In this document: piece after piece, positions 10,830 to 25,087 of the stretch
How the letters are laid out: the number at the start of each line of letters is the position of its first letter
Numbering within the stretch: the first letter of the stretch is position 1
NCBI GenBank assembly: GCA_014529385.2
Contig: CM043968.1
Coordinates: forward strand, 124,393,518-124,457,517
Direction of reading: 5' to 3'
From: Adiantum capillus-veneris
Lineage: Eukaryota; Streptophyta; Polypodiopsida; Polypodiales; Pteridaceae
Length of the DNA: 64,000 bases
Program-made: the position numbers and the translations under genes
The notes under the pieces: generated by a model
Told to the model about the DNA's origin: nothing
Databases searched by the model: none
Seen by the model: only the letters and a program-made list of their open reading frames with translations

Positions 10830-11270
10830 ACATAAACACGAGGAGACCATGTTGTGAAGACCAACATAGAGACAGATTATACATTATTCCACCTACTAGC
10901 AGACAAAGGGGCATACCACTCAACAGAGACTAAAGATCACCCACACCAAAGCTACATTGATCGATCGGGCTATTGAGCTAGGGAGATCCAGACGACCACG
11001 ATTGGGGGTACCTCACAACATTGACGAAGACTGCGAAAGAGGATACAAATCACTTAAGCTCGACATGTGAGACATCCAATACGAGTACTTACCATGGTGG
11101 ACATTTGCGACATTCTACAATGACACGATGCGGTACATCCTCAAACAACACCCAATGCCGGACGTTCGCAGACATTGATGTTCATCATACACTGACATTG
11201 TACTACCCATTGTTTCACCTCACACATTTTATAGTGCTACAAAGCTCTGAGCTGCTTAGTTTTGTATTAT
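10830..11270 (+). mobile_element. Second LINE 3'-UTR-like fragment
   Basis: Directly follows the previous copy's tail. It shares the GGGCTATTGAGCTAGGGAGATC and GACGACCACGA-type block with the family A 3' region (compare about 28455-28485). It is diverged, has no coding capacity and its boundaries are approximate. Confidence 0.55.
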
Positions 11271-11274
11271 GATC

Positions 11275-13245
11275 AACTTAATCACATTCCTACTGTAGTC
11301 ATCATGATTTTCGTAGTAGTATTCTACAAGTAATATCGAGCTCAACCACTATTAGTATGCAGACTAGTCTCATGGGCTCTGTTCCTTGAGCTACATAACC
11401 TAGGGCCAAGTTGATTCAGTACAATTGTGACCAGATAAGTCTGGCTGAACTTGATGGACACGAGCTGAATTGGGCTCATACAATCTTAATTTGGCTAAGT
11501 TCTCACCATTTTGAATATCCATGCATGAGTGAATACACTTTTAATACACATTAGTTCTACATTGAAGAAAATTGAACGTGATTGAAGCTCCAATTATTCA
11601 AACAATTGGAGGAGTTTAACAGAGAGCATGACTTCCTCTATAATTATGCTTTCTTTCAACACTCGAGTGCACTTGAAGAAAATGCAAACGCGAATATTTG
11701 GTTAAATAGTAGGACATGAGAAACTTGATCCTGTTTAATCATAATTTCCAAAGGTCTTGAATAAACGTTTATCGACAAGGACCTCTTATTTATGTGAGAA
11801 AAGCACACTTCCAACTTCTAATTATGATACTTGCGCTAATATAAATTGTTTTCATCATTGCTGCAATTCAACAAGATACAATGAAGAGGACAATTGCACA
11901 TCACATGCCAAGCTAATGAAGCTCCATTGTGACCCAGACAAGTACACTTGAACCTAATGAACTCAAGCTGAATAAAAATAGGGTTCATGCAGCAAAAATA
12001 TCTCATGATTCAATGAAGACTCCTCATTAGGATTGCAGAACTTTTACCAAGTTCAAACAATTTAGTTTGGTTCCTGGAGAAGCCCTTCAATTTTTTTAGC
12101 TTGTAAATGCAATTTCAACTTTTGTGCAATGCGTGCAAAAATAAAATCATGTTTATTCAGCTATTTTACAACATTTAATTGTTGGAAAAAGCTGCTCATA
12201 GTTGAATCTAATGATATACATGATCCATTTAGTCTACCATGGTTAAGCATTGCATGACATGAGTGGTTCGGCTTGCACATATTTCGAAGCATGCCACTTA
12301 GTTCTATCCCATCCAAAACCGAACCCCATGAATAAGTTTGTCATAAACCCTAAATGACTCCAAAAGACAAATCACTACTAGATAAAAGTTACCAAGATGA
12401 AGGGATATATGAGATGGGACCACTAGAGGTGTGTAAATGGTCATGTTGTTAAGAGGCAGCACATTTGAGCCCATTATCACTCATAATCATGAGATTGATC
12501 AGAAGATGTTTTACCTCTGCTAGACATAGGAGCCTGATAATGCTCAGCAAGAACTTAAGAAACTAAGACTTACCTATAGAGGTGAAAGACAATGGTGTCA
12601 CATAAGATTGACTTTGTTACCTGAAGATTTAAGAAATTTCCGAAGAATGCCACTCTTTTCTACAGAAGTACCTCAAAATGGTCTTCGCTTCTCAAGAATG
12701 GATAATTTAGATCAGAGCAGTATGAGAAGTATCAATGGAGGGAAGGCAAGAGGAAGGCCCCGGTAAATGAAGATGGACAAGAAATGGAGGAGCTATATTT
12801 GATGTAGCAAGCACTACATGCTTAGTGCTCAATCATGAGATCTGACACTAGATGCAGCGACCGAACCCATTATGCTTTGGGCTTGGAACCACCACATCAG
12901 GGACCACTGAATTTGTAACTCCTTGTAGAATGAAGTCAATAGCTTAGATAGCCTTCAGATTCATATGCTTGAATCATCTTATACTCTTTGCGGAACCACA
13001 AGCATTGCCTTCCATTAGGCTGACTTCCACTGACATTAATAAATATCTGTGTTACCTAATATGTTACCTCTAAAAGATCCTGATAAGTTGTCCTCCTTGT
13101 CTCTCGCCTCTTTTAGAAACAGGAATATACCTTGAAAGAAAGTACAGATAACATAGGCATAGGCTATGACAAAAGTAGCAGTAGCATGCCACTGCAAACC
13201 AAAGCAAAATCATTAAAGAAAAAGAAACTCAAAACACAAGGCAAA
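11275..13245. other. Intergenic downstream of PPDK, nothing recognised
   Basis: AT-rich sequence with only short, non-conserved open frames. I see no RNA gene or transposon signature. Confidence 0.5.
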
Positions 13246-13249
13246 CTGA

Positions 13250-13516
13250 TGTTTCCATGCCTACTAGGCTTTTTGCTTTATTTAACCAGAAGAAAACAAT
13301 GTGTGTGCTCTTCCCACACAATCATCACAGCCAATTGGTCTCTGTCCGCCTTGAGCAGAGCAGACTGAGATATCGTCTGATATCTAGTGGCACCAGCTTT
13401 TAGTACTGTACAGAAATGACATGGTAGAATGATTGCAGGCTTTTGATGCATGCTATCTACAATTCTGAAGTTGTAGCCTTTATTGGATGTTATTTTGAAA
13501 AGGTGAAACAGCTGTC
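13250..13516 (-). terminator. PPDK 3' UTR and candidate polyadenylation signal
   Basis: On the minus strand an AATAAA lies at 13282-13277, about 235 nt after the stop codon. Plant poly(A) signals are loose, so the cleavage site is not fixed. The end given here is an estimate. Confidence 0.4.
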
Positions 13517-13562
13517 CTACTTGTTGGCTGCCTGAGCTGCAGCAAGCCTTGCAATGGGTACC
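13517..13562 (-). CDS. PPDK: PPDK exon 20: C terminus
   Basis: Completes Arg953 and encodes [14 protein letters not shown] before a TAG stop at 13519-13517. The family normally ends [10 protein letters not shown] plus a few residues, so the terminus is full length. Confidence 0.92.
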
Positions 13563-16500
13563 CTGTTTCAAAAGACATTAGCCAGTTTAAATTCCAAAAA
13601 CGTAGTTACAGAAATCTGAAGGGGCGTTGTGCATACAGCATTCAGGGCAAGGATATCTGTTAAGAATAAGGCAATACCAAAGGACATGTATTGTGTACTG
13701 GAAAGTGCTTGCTAGTAAGGGAGCACTTTGAAAGACGCATCTTCGTCAGTTCTATGGACCCTGGAAAATACCAAGAATCTTGATTCTGACCCCCTATGGA
13801 ACTTCTGCTGCCTTCAATGATAAGATGTTGCCAGAGTTGTTTTTTTATGGGCACCCTTGCCCTTCAAATTCCCAAGTTTTTATGATTTTTCTGATATTTT
13901 AGTGTGTATTTTTTTAAGGGTAGCTCACATTTTCACCCGTAAAAATTGGGCAAAACACCCCAAAACGATTACCATGCCCGGCAAAAAGCAACCTTGGATG
14001 CATGTCCTCAGAGTTTAAATTTTTACTAATGCTCTAGAGAAATGGCTTTGGGCTTACACACCCCCTCTGATCATGCCGAACTTGCAGATACTTGATACCA
14101 ATCTTATTTTGTCCCAACAGGAAATACTGCTGTGACGGAAAAGTTGCACTTAATCTTGGTGTTTTCTACTCTTGCATGGCATAATGAGGAGCTCTCCTGC
14201 AGGTAAAACTTCTCAGATGCCATATAGGAATGTGCTATGAATTTAGGTCACTTTATCATCCTGATAATTGCTTTGCAATGAGATAAAGCATGTAGAAGAG
14301 TATGTTTTAGAGCAGCAATGAGTAAGCAAGGGGCTAATGTGTCAATGTGCAGCTCATTCAGAATCAAGTAAGGGAAGAGAGAAAACTTGGTATGTACCTG
14401 AAAGGTGAGCAAGAGACGTAATCAAGAGCGGTTTTGAAAAAAAACTCTACTGATGATGGCTCTCCACCTTGTTCACCACAAACTCCAACCTGCAACCATT
14501 CAAACGCCAATCAAACGAGCCTGAAAGTATGAAACGAGTTTCATTCAAACCCCTATGGCACTTCAAACACTATTCTATTTTCGGAGCATTTAGTAGCATT
14601 CAAGTCCAAATAACCACCGAGTATTACAATAGAGCATTTGCAAGCAAGCAACATTTTCATGATAATATAGCATTATGCTCTAGAATGAATCGTGAATTGC
14701 TGACCATTGCGAAAGAAACCCAAATTTTAAAACCCAATTAGGGGCAAGTTTGAAACACGATTTCAACTCCAATACGTCTACTAATCGTTCAAACGAGTTT
14801 GAATGCAACTATGCCTGCAACCAATCACATCCACACAAAACCCCATGGAACGGTTGAACCACCACTACATAGAGTGCCCAGAAACATGAAACACATCACC
14901 TTTAGATTGGGTTTTGTCTTTCTGCCACGCTCTGTCGCAATTTTGATCAGTTGTCCAACACCCCTCTGGTCAAGTACCTTTATGAAAATTCAAAAAAGAC
15001 CTCAGAATTAAAATAGTAAACACAATCATCCCTGCCTAGACCAGAAAATGTCACTGGTTGTCCCTACGACTATATCAGCACAAAACAAACATAAGCATTT
15101 GTGCACAAAATCTACAAACCTCAAATGGATCATGTTGAAGAATGCCCTGAGCTAGATAGCTCGGCAAAAACTTGCTCACATCATCCCTACTGTACCCAAA
15201 TGTCATCTGTGTTAGATCATTAGTCCCGAAAGAGAAAAAGTCTGCATGTTCGGCAATCTGTACCATATAAAAACTCAGTAAAGATTGGTATAATTCCTGG
15301 CCTAGCTTGACTGAAAGTAAAAGTACAATCTACAATTCCTTTCATATTTTACAACTGTCATGTATACTCTGTGGCGTACGAAAAATATATCTTACAGAAA
15401 GAAGAAAAGATCAACATTCAGACACTGATCTACCTCATCTGCTACCAGGGCTGCCCGCGGTATCTCTATCATTGTCCCAACCTTATAAGTGAGGCGTGTT
15501 CCTGTCTCTGTAAAAACTTGTTCTGCTATTTTATGAATCTCCGACACCTGATGGGCCAACTCCTGGACCAAAAATAAGTAGCACTCAGCATTCAAATCCT
15601 TTCGAAAAACAATCGAAAACTTCTTTAGGAAGTCAATTTTTTGACATATGCACAGATCACTGTTACAGCATTGCACATAGAGAGTAGGCAGCATAGAGAG
15701 TAGGCAGCTAGTTCTAAATATAATCCTATCATGGAAGCCTGAAGGAACACTTCGATGAGCAAGTGGTGATTTAGAAGCTACTATTCCTCCAGCTCAAACA
15801 GACTAATACTAACAATGGACCTAACACACCTCTAGCTGGTCTCATTTCCATACTTGTTAAAGCAGCACCGAACAAGAGCCAATCTTGGTTTGGTGCTCTG
15901 GTGAAAGGACAATGAAAACGGGCCTTTCAGGTGATAATGGAAAAATGGCAGAATTTTGGAGCATTATCTAGCACACACGGACTTCCAAACCATGAAATTT
16001 TTGGTATCCTCGTCTTGGCAGTTGGAACTGCAAATACAGGGGACGGCTTAAAAAGACCCAGATCAGCAGCAGCTTTCAGGAAAATTTGTGGGATCCTTGC
16101 GTTGGGACTTGGAATTGCAAATACAAGGGCAACTTATTAAGACCTAGATCAGCTGCAGCATTCAGAAAACGAGCCAAGTCCCCATTCAACTTCAACATTC
16201 GAATACAACTCCATTCTTAGCAGAAGAAAAAACTCAACGTTGCACTATGTTTCAACTTCATTCTAATTCTGTTACTAAAAACTTCATTCAAGTAATCTTC
16301 CAGAGTCTGTATTCAAGCTTCAACCTTCACCATGACATTAGGAAAAGAAGGATCTTGATGCACAAACACCATCATCTTTTGGTTTGCATGACTGAAGACT
16401 TTCATGCAATGTGCTCTACAAGGAAAACCAGGTCACAAACAATCTATCTAGTATCAGATATATTAAAACCTACCGTTGATCTCACAACACACATTAATGC

Positions 16501-19500
16501 CACATCACTCACAAAAACCTCACCGTCTGCCCCATAAGTTAGCTGGCTTCTTGCTGCTGAAAAAGAGAGGACCTCTAAAAATCGTCCTCTCAAGCAGTTT
16601 CTAGCAGTGAGAGATGACGACACAGGATGCAATGTAAGTGCGATAAGGTCTACAATCAGTGACAAAACCTCTTCACATGACATGCCAATACACATGCTGC
16701 ATTCACATAACCCCCATGATAGTGTCTCTCCCTCGATACCTTTTAAACTTATCAAGGCTACAAGAGCAAAACTCTCAAGGGTTTTTACAATGCATTACAC
16801 ACCACCAATGCAACGCAAAACCCTACTAAATCCTTTGAAAAGAAAAAACATCTTTGGAATAATTGGCCACTTTGCAGCTATGATGCAAGCAAGAGCACAC
16901 ACTGTCGAACGAACTAATTTGTTCATGCTTGTAATAAAGGCGGAGGTGTGTTTCCTTCCCAAACCTCAAAATCCCCAAACATTGCTGGTGATTATGCTTT
17001 TTGCAATCTCCTCGTATGGCATAGAGCATGACACATGTCACCCCTCTTGTTCTTGTGTCTTGTTCAGATCCCAGTGGAGGAGGTGCTTTGACGTGATGGA
17101 CTATGCTCAAATTTCTCAATCCAAAGGTTTGATGCTGTACTGTGTGATCTTCCTTGCATCTTTTGCAGACCATAATTTTCATGGACAGAAGCAAATATTA
17201 AAGGGATGCTTTAGTCCCTTCTCACAGCGGGGAATGGTGTTTGCTTTAGCCATAGTATCACGGGACGTGTCCAGGACAGAGGGGTACCTTGTTTCCAGGA
17301 GGGATTCGAAACAAGGCCGTCGACGGTCTTCAGACATGGGGAATGGGAGGAGAGTGGGGACGAGAAGCCCAAAAACGGGCGTCCCATGTTACTATGGCTG
17401 TAGCCCTTCTCTATTTCTGCCCATCCCTCCCAATCTGATAGAGAATCTTGACTTGGACTGCTTGGCTTGTTCTCCAAAATTCCTTAAATTTGGCCTTTGT
17501 TGAAGACGAATCAACCAAGTTTGCATGTAAGTTCAAAGGTTAACATGGCACGAAAGTGTCACGTTGGCTGTATGGTTAGCCTTTTCTTGCTTACCCACAT
17601 GCTAAAAATGCAGCATTTTCCTCTGCAACTTCAGCATTTATTGTGAAAGGAGGTGTTATAAGTTCACAAATGTCTCTATTTCTGCTTTCCCGCTTTCTTT
17701 TGTAGCATAGACAGCCTTGGTTGTAAGCTGACAATGCATACACTGCACAGTGGTTTTGTTTTGCACACAAACGCCTAGTGACCTATTCCATTGGCCACCC
17801 AACAGGCCTCTGATTATCCTCTTTTGGCCACTTCCTCAAGCACACCCCATTTTTGTATGTCTAGGGAATTTGGTTGAATCCTGAATAAATTTTAGGGTCA
17901 AGGCTTGCCCCCATACATGTGGGCCTGTCTATCTCCTCTGGACCATAGAGCTCCACATCTCCTCACTCTCCTGCTCTTTCCATAGTATCCACCAGCCTTG
18001 GTGCTGACAATGAGAACGGTTCTTGACCCTGTGTATCTCCATCTCCTCTTTGATCTATTGTGTGTACTCTAAACCTTTATAAGTGTGCAATTTTATCTTG
18101 TCTTAAACTCATAGCTATTTCTAGCATTAGTGTCTCAATTTCCTTTGAAGGAGCTCCCTGCATAGGGCAAGATTCACAAACCAGCATGCCATTCTTTGAG
18201 CAAGAGAAGATCGCCCATTTATTTTGTCATCTTTGTGTGACTGCATCCACATATCAAGCTCTACTCCTCTCAACACTACGTTCAGAGTTGCTTCCATACA
18301 TAGTTCAGGAAAAGGAAAGGCTTTTCGTATCAAAAACCCAAATTAAACGGCCCAATTGAAAAGAATCAAACAGCATAAGAAACTGGACAGAAAACAGAAC
18401 CAGCTCAGCAAGTCAGTTTTCAAACCTGAGGCGTTCCCACAAGGGGAACCATAACTTCCGGAAGTACTGTTATCCGTTGATTGCTCATGTTTACTGCCGC
18501 CTCAAATATGGCCCTTGCTTGCATGTGTGTCAATTCCGGGTACGAGATTCCAAGCCTGCAGAGCCAAGCATATAGATTGTTCAAAATCTCTCAAGACACA
18601 CAAAGCTTAAACAATTACATTACACCGGGGGGACCATGAGAGAGAAATGAAATGATATATTAATGTCTTCAAAAGGCCAAAATGACCCATGTGACCAATC
18701 TGTTACAAACTGCTGAATCTGATACCATGTCTGAGTAAGGAAAAATAAAAGAGATACTACATTGAATCTAGAAGTGCTACTAGCTGGAACTGTATGGGGT
18801 ATGTGTCATGATTGATACAATGGGTGATGAATCCATCCTCATCTGTACTCTGGATGTCGAGATGGTATGGCTCGTATCCTCTGTTGTAGTCTTCGTCGAT
18901 GCTATGAAGCTACTCTCCTCAGTCGTGGGCGTCTCGATCTCCCTAGCTCCAATGTTTGGTCAATGAGAGTACCGCGGGTGTGAGTATGAGCTGAGCTTTG
19001 CAGTGGTGACTGCTCCTCTATCTGTCCGGTGTTTGGTGTGAAGAAATCAGTAATCTGTCTCTAGGATTGTCTCTCTCCAGATCTCCTAAGTAAACTATCT
19101 CTGTGTCTGTGTAACTCAAGTAGATACAATCCAAGACATCTCTGGTCCTGATAGCTCATGATTCTAAAGAAGGGTCTGAAGCCTTCTCTGAATAGACAGT
19201 GGAAGCGACCCCGTATCTCATAATACACTGTGCACTGACATATATAATGCATCTCCGTCTCTGGCTCTGTATGGCATAGGCGGCATATCTCGTTAGTTGT
19301 TGGTATCCCTCTGAATCTACCAGTCTCAATCTCAAGCTGGTGTGAAGATGTCCGTATCTAACCAATGGCACACCGTAACCCATGAGATAGATGTGTATCC
19401 ATATAGCTGGGTCGAATCACAAACCCATCCCCTATGAGTTGGAGAAGATGCTCTCTATAGAAAGCCATCTTCGTGCCCAACTCCTGTGTCGGCTCTATCC

Positions 19501-22500
19501 ATGTCTCCTGGTATCCACAAGTGGATCAGGTCCTGGCAAACGAGTCTCGTAATCTCTATCCGTGTAAGAGACAACGATGGTGCATCAAGGGAGTATTGGA
19601 AGGGAAGCAAGCTGTCCATGTTGAAGCCAACAGTCGTATCATAGCTCAGAAAGATTCTTCTTCTACGGATGTCCCTTTTGCAGCACAGATGGGTTCTCGC
19701 GGCGAAATCTAACAGAGACCACCTCTCTGCGGGGAGGTGAAGAAAGTGGAAACTCGGCGCAGGAACTGACAAAACCACGGAGATTTAGGCAAATTTTCGG
19801 CGGGGAATTTTGTCACGAGGTTGTGGCAACCACTAACCTTAGTTGTTGGTTTCTTTCCTTGGATTTTTATTTAATTTTTGGGATTCTCATTGAAGTCACA
19901 AATGGCCAAACATTTGTGTGGCCGGTATGAAACGGGCGACGACCGAGAGTTTCACCCGCAATGACGAAGGGCAGGTCGCCACGAGATGGTTGGGCCACTC
20001 GGCACTCAAATCCGAGCACTAAAAGGGTGTCTAGGACTCTAGGCTTAGTTCATAGTCATTTAGGCCCCTCGCTAGAATTATAAGTCGGTGGGTACTAGGA
20101 AATTAACTCAAAAGAGGCAAGGTGCACACTTGGCGGCTCCAGCTTGATTTTCCAAGTCTGCATGAAGAGGGGGCGCCCAATTTGAGAGTGGAGGCTGATT
20201 TTTGCTCCATAAGTGAACTCAAGTGTGTGTGAGTAGTGGGTGCAGGTGATCACAGCTTTAATGGAAAGCTTGCCTTCTCCCTTGTCTTATGTAGCATGAT
20301 GATTCCGCTATCGTGCATCTCTCTCCCCCTTTGAAAAGAGAACCGTGATGCCCCGCTCGAGGGCTTTTCATCTATATGTATAGTTGTGTGAATTCATGCG
20401 CATATGTCGAGGCAAGAGCCTCTTGTCCACGTACTGGATTAGCTAATTGCTAATCCCCTGCAGATACAAGTGAATTTGGAGAGATTTCACGCGAGAAATT
20501 TCGTCCGATTCCAAGGGCAAGTAGCCCTACATGTGTGGGAGTATGTCATGTGTGGGAGGATGAGGGCTTGCTAAGGATGCGATAAGCACGCGAAACGGAG
20601 CCCAAAACAATGAATTACAGCCTATTGTGTATTTTTACAGGTTTAGGGTTTCGACTCTAATTGATCCCTAATACCCCCAGGAGCTTCGGGAAGCGAGGGG
20701 ATCATTGTACACATGATCTGGTGCATGTTCCGGGCGGAAAACAGAGAATTCAGCGTGCTGCAGATTCTCGCCAGGTTTGGAAAAGTGCTCGTATGCACCG
20801 GGATAGTCACCTTTGGCATGGGGACTTCATCTATGAAGCCTCCTACTGCGGTTATGCTACCAAAATCCGGCTAGAGTAGGCCATTTTCAGCCCAGTAAAA
20901 GCAAGACAGCTTGTAGGTATTTGCAGGGTTTATCTCAAGTTTTATAAGAACAAGGAAATACCCAAGGGGACGTCAGTCTTTGGGGCCTACAGGGTGTCAC
21001 TGTCTACTTGGTAGCACTCTAGCTGCCAAGCCGTGGTTTGGTTTCTCTATGTCGTGAAGTTCAAGTAAAGTTTTTCAAGAGAAGATTTGGGTGAAAGCCA
21101 AAGTCTACCGCCCTACGGGCCGGTGTCATGGTTCCGTCGTCGGGACAGAATAACTCTTTCCTTAAAGAGTGAGCCTTGGTTGGTTTGCAGCGCAGACACA
21201 CAGCATAGGAACTCGGAATTACACTATGGCTTACAGGACAAACGACGGCAGGGAAAAGGGTTCCTCTTCATAGGACAGAGAAGTTGTTCCTCCTCCAATG
21301 TTTGAACCTGCCCAGAGTTTACATACGGCCACCCCTGTCTGTGCCTTTTGTTGATTTGAATGCTCCACAAGGTCAAGGGTATATGATTGAGCAACTACAC
21401 AAGGATGCGTTCAGGACACGGTTGGTTGCCGCTGTGAACGTGTTTCCTCGGTTGGTGCAGAATCCTAGGTTGTGGAATTTCTGCAAGCGCCACCAATGTC
21501 ACAACAGACAAGGCAACTGTCTCATGCAATAGAGCTTGTTGAGAAACAGAGTCCCTTGTGCGTCTCAGCAGGACAGGGAGCACTCACATGTTACGGAGTT
21601 AGTTGGGGCTCTAAGACAACTTCCTTTTATCCACGACCAAGTGGTTAGGACGCCTATTCTATAGGCTTTGCCAGTTCAGCCAACCACCTTTCAAAGTCCA
21701 AATGTTACATTAAATGGACACGGAACCAGTTTCCAGGCTATGCAACACGTTTTTCCACCACCCACGATACATCCAAGGTATTTTAAGTGTGGATCTGCGT
21801 TTCAGAGCGTGGTTGGTTATGCGCCTGGAAACCAACAATATATGCCAGGAACAGTCTTTGGGGGTATGCAAGGCATGATGCCAAACCCCATGTATGATAT
21901 ACAGCAAGGGTTTCAGTGCAATTAGGGCCAGTTTGGGGTGCCACATGGCAATTTTGGCATGGCTGGTTTTTCCGCACATATGGCACCAGTGACGCGGAAT
22001 GTCAATGACCAAGGAGCGCCGATGATCCCTATTACAGTGCCCATGTTGCAGACAATTCCCTATGATAATTTGGGAGCCTTGAAAAGCCAAAAGCCTACAA
22101 AGAAGGTGGTGAAGCTATGAAGTTTGATACTTTCAACGGCTTTGAGGATAAGGCAAAGGCTCTTACCTTCCTTCAGCAGTTTGATACAGCTTATGCAGGG
22201 GGGAATTTTATAGAAGCCTCCAAGGTCAAGAAAGCTGCCACTTTCTTGAAAGGCAATGCAAGGACAGGAACCTGCCACATGGGTATAGCACATGTTTGCA
22301 TCTGCGTGGCTGTCAAATGAATTTGAAGCCGATGTCATGACGAATTGGCACCAACTTACTGCGGCTACTTGCAAGAGCCTACAATCAGAGGTTCTCTAAA
22401 GCGTTGCTCTCAATAACCTCCTACAGGTTTGTGGCATTGACATGGCAGATTGAGAAGTATTGTTGTGGGCTGCCTAAAGGGCTTGGAGTGTCACAAACTG

Positions 22501-25050
22501 CTTACGTGTCAAGCCACTGAAGAACAGAGCCAACCTGCAGATCTCGACCGAGGAGCCTAAACCCTAGAAGAAGCAGCAGAAGAAGTTTTACCAACTTGAA
22601 GAACCCCGTCTGATGGGGCCCAAGTGACCTAAAGGGATTAAATAAAGCAAGACCACACACAGAAACTATTGTGTAGCAGCTGATGACACGCCAGTACCAC
22701 ACATGAGCATCTGCAGCAACTGACATACATGCATCATGGACAGAAGGATCATAAGTGCACTTTGCACTAAAGCCCATTTTGCATCTACATCAACATCACA
22801 ATCTCCTTTCATAGAAGACTCTACAATAGCTGCACTTGTAGTAGAGCCGGCCTCTTTCTTCTTAGCCTCTTTTGCCTTCAACTTAGGACACTACTTGATC
22901 AAGTGATCATTAGCTTTACAATAATGGCAACGCATCTTCTTTTTGCCCTTTTCACCAGAATTCCCGGACAAAGTGCTGCCAGTAGAAGCATTAGAAACAG
23001 GTGATTTACCACTCGTAGAAGAACCATGAGAAGTGGCTACATCGTTGTTACCACTTTTTCTTGATATGCTTAAGGAGGAGGCCAACTTGCCTATCTCAGT
23101 TTGCTTCCCAGGCAGTATCTCTCGTTACTTCCTAGGATTGGTTCCACAATTAAAATTGTTCTGGAGTCACCGCACACTGCAGCTTCAGTTACGGCCAAGG
23201 CCGCACGTTTACCTATTGTGCAGGTTCTTGTTCAAGACACGCACTCACTCCCGAAGGTGATACTTCTGCCTCATGTGAGTGGGGGTTGGATCAGACAGAG
23301 TGTCGAGTACTCGGGTCTCTCGAATCAGTGCTTCATTTGCAGACAAATGGGCCATCTTGCAAAGGCCTGTCCTCGCAGGAGATCCCGACCCACAACGCAT
23401 GAGCAGCCTCCCAAGGCTGAGCATGCCCAGTAGTCAAATACTCAAGACACGCAAACTGGTACTTTGACAGAGGCCAACGATCAAACAGCTGACGGTTAGC
23501 AATAGGCGCCTAGCCGCCGTCGACAGGGACGAGCTCGTCACACGGCTCCCCCTCGTGGCAGATCTCCTTCAGCTCAACAACACTGGGTTCCGACAAGCAA
23601 CCGCTTTGACCCCTTCAACAGGACCCCCTTGAGGAGGCTCCACCCACCTCAGCTCCGCCGCCTCTTCCTCCTCCTTCAGACGCGGCCGCTCCACCTTCTC
23701 CACCCCCTCCCCCTCCTCCACCCTCACCCCCACCTCCTGTCCTCTCTCCCCGGTGTAGACCCTCAGCCTCATCTCCCGACCCCTCCCACACTCCTCCTCA
23801 GGCGCAAGAGGCTGGACACACGTTGGTGCAGCCAAAGTTGGTCTGTGCAGGGAAGTCCTCTATGCCAAGATATGGGTGCTAGTAGGTGCAGGACAAAGGG
23901 CTAAGGCAAGTACGGAAGACCTGGGCAAGCAGGTGCTAGTGGAAGCGTATGCCTAATGTGGCTTTTTAGGCCAAAAAGGCTCCAAGACTAGTCCAATTGG
24001 GATGACAGATAAACATGCTCGAAGTGCCGAGTCAGTGATATGGAATGTAGTGTTCGAGGTGCTCTAGAAGCCGGGTCAAACGGCTCGTCAAACGGAGCCT
24101 CGGTGAGCAAGATATTGCAGCTGAGAAGGTCTAGCAGATCTGCAATTAATAGGGCAACTAGGGACATGCGGCCTGGGCAGACGTCAACGAATAGATGTGT
24201 AAAGCTCAAGTTATGGAGCATGCCCGTCTTTTCGGATTGCGGACCGGAGCTCTGGATTGTAGGTTATGGACATTTGAAGATTTGTCGAGGGCCCGGTTTG
24301 TGCCCACCTGACTATTTCGGAGAGGTGCCATTCTGGCGTTTTCTTTTACCTCGACAGGGTTCTAGAGCAAGGTACGCATCATGGGGACTCAGCAAGAATT
24401 GACGGCTCAGTGATGGCAATGCAGTTGCGAAGTTGCGGTCCGATGAAGTTTGTTGCCCAAGAAGGGGGGTCACATATGTTTTTCCCTGTTTTTGATGGCT
24501 TTGGGTTGCGGGTTTGGCGAGGTCGGAATGGGGCCGGGATAGTGGACTTTGAAGCCGGTACTATGAGGTTTCATGGGTGCTTTGTGGCTTGGCACTAGGA
24601 GCTTCACGTAGAAAATGACAAGGTGGGAAAAATTAAACAAAAAATTAGTTTTTCTAGTGTTCATGGGGGTTTTTTCAACCCACCCAAGGGAGGGCGCTCC
24701 ATATGCTGCCAAGTGGCCCGCCATTGAGCCCACATGCGTGGAACAGGCTCCGAAGAGAGGGCTATATAGGCTATGGCATGACACTCATTTGGTGTGACGA
24801 GCTGGGGAGAATGAGCTCCCTTCTCATGGCTATGGCGTTGAGTTGGCAGCGCTGGCGCTATGCAAGCTCTGCTCGAGGCAGCACGACGACGGTTTTGACA
24901 GCAGTAGTTGGCAGCCAGCCAATGGTGGCACTCCTGGTGGTCGTCGGGTGGCATTCGGGTGCCCGCACTGATGACAGGGCAGCCCGCCCTAAGGGCCTAG
25001 TCCCGCGAGCCGATTGGGCGCCCAATCTTTTGAGGGTATGAAGTCAAAGC

Positions 25051-25087
<37 letters not shown>

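Noticed and set aside
16607-17503. 298-codon plus-strand ORF in PPDK intron 15
   Set aside because: Its composition is that of anonymous DNA, no domain is visible and it is antisense to the PPDK intron. It is probably a chance frame.
23569-23904. Pro/Leu-rich and Glu/Arg-rich ORFs on opposite strands
   Set aside because: They are a consequence of a C-rich low-complexity stretch. No domain is present.
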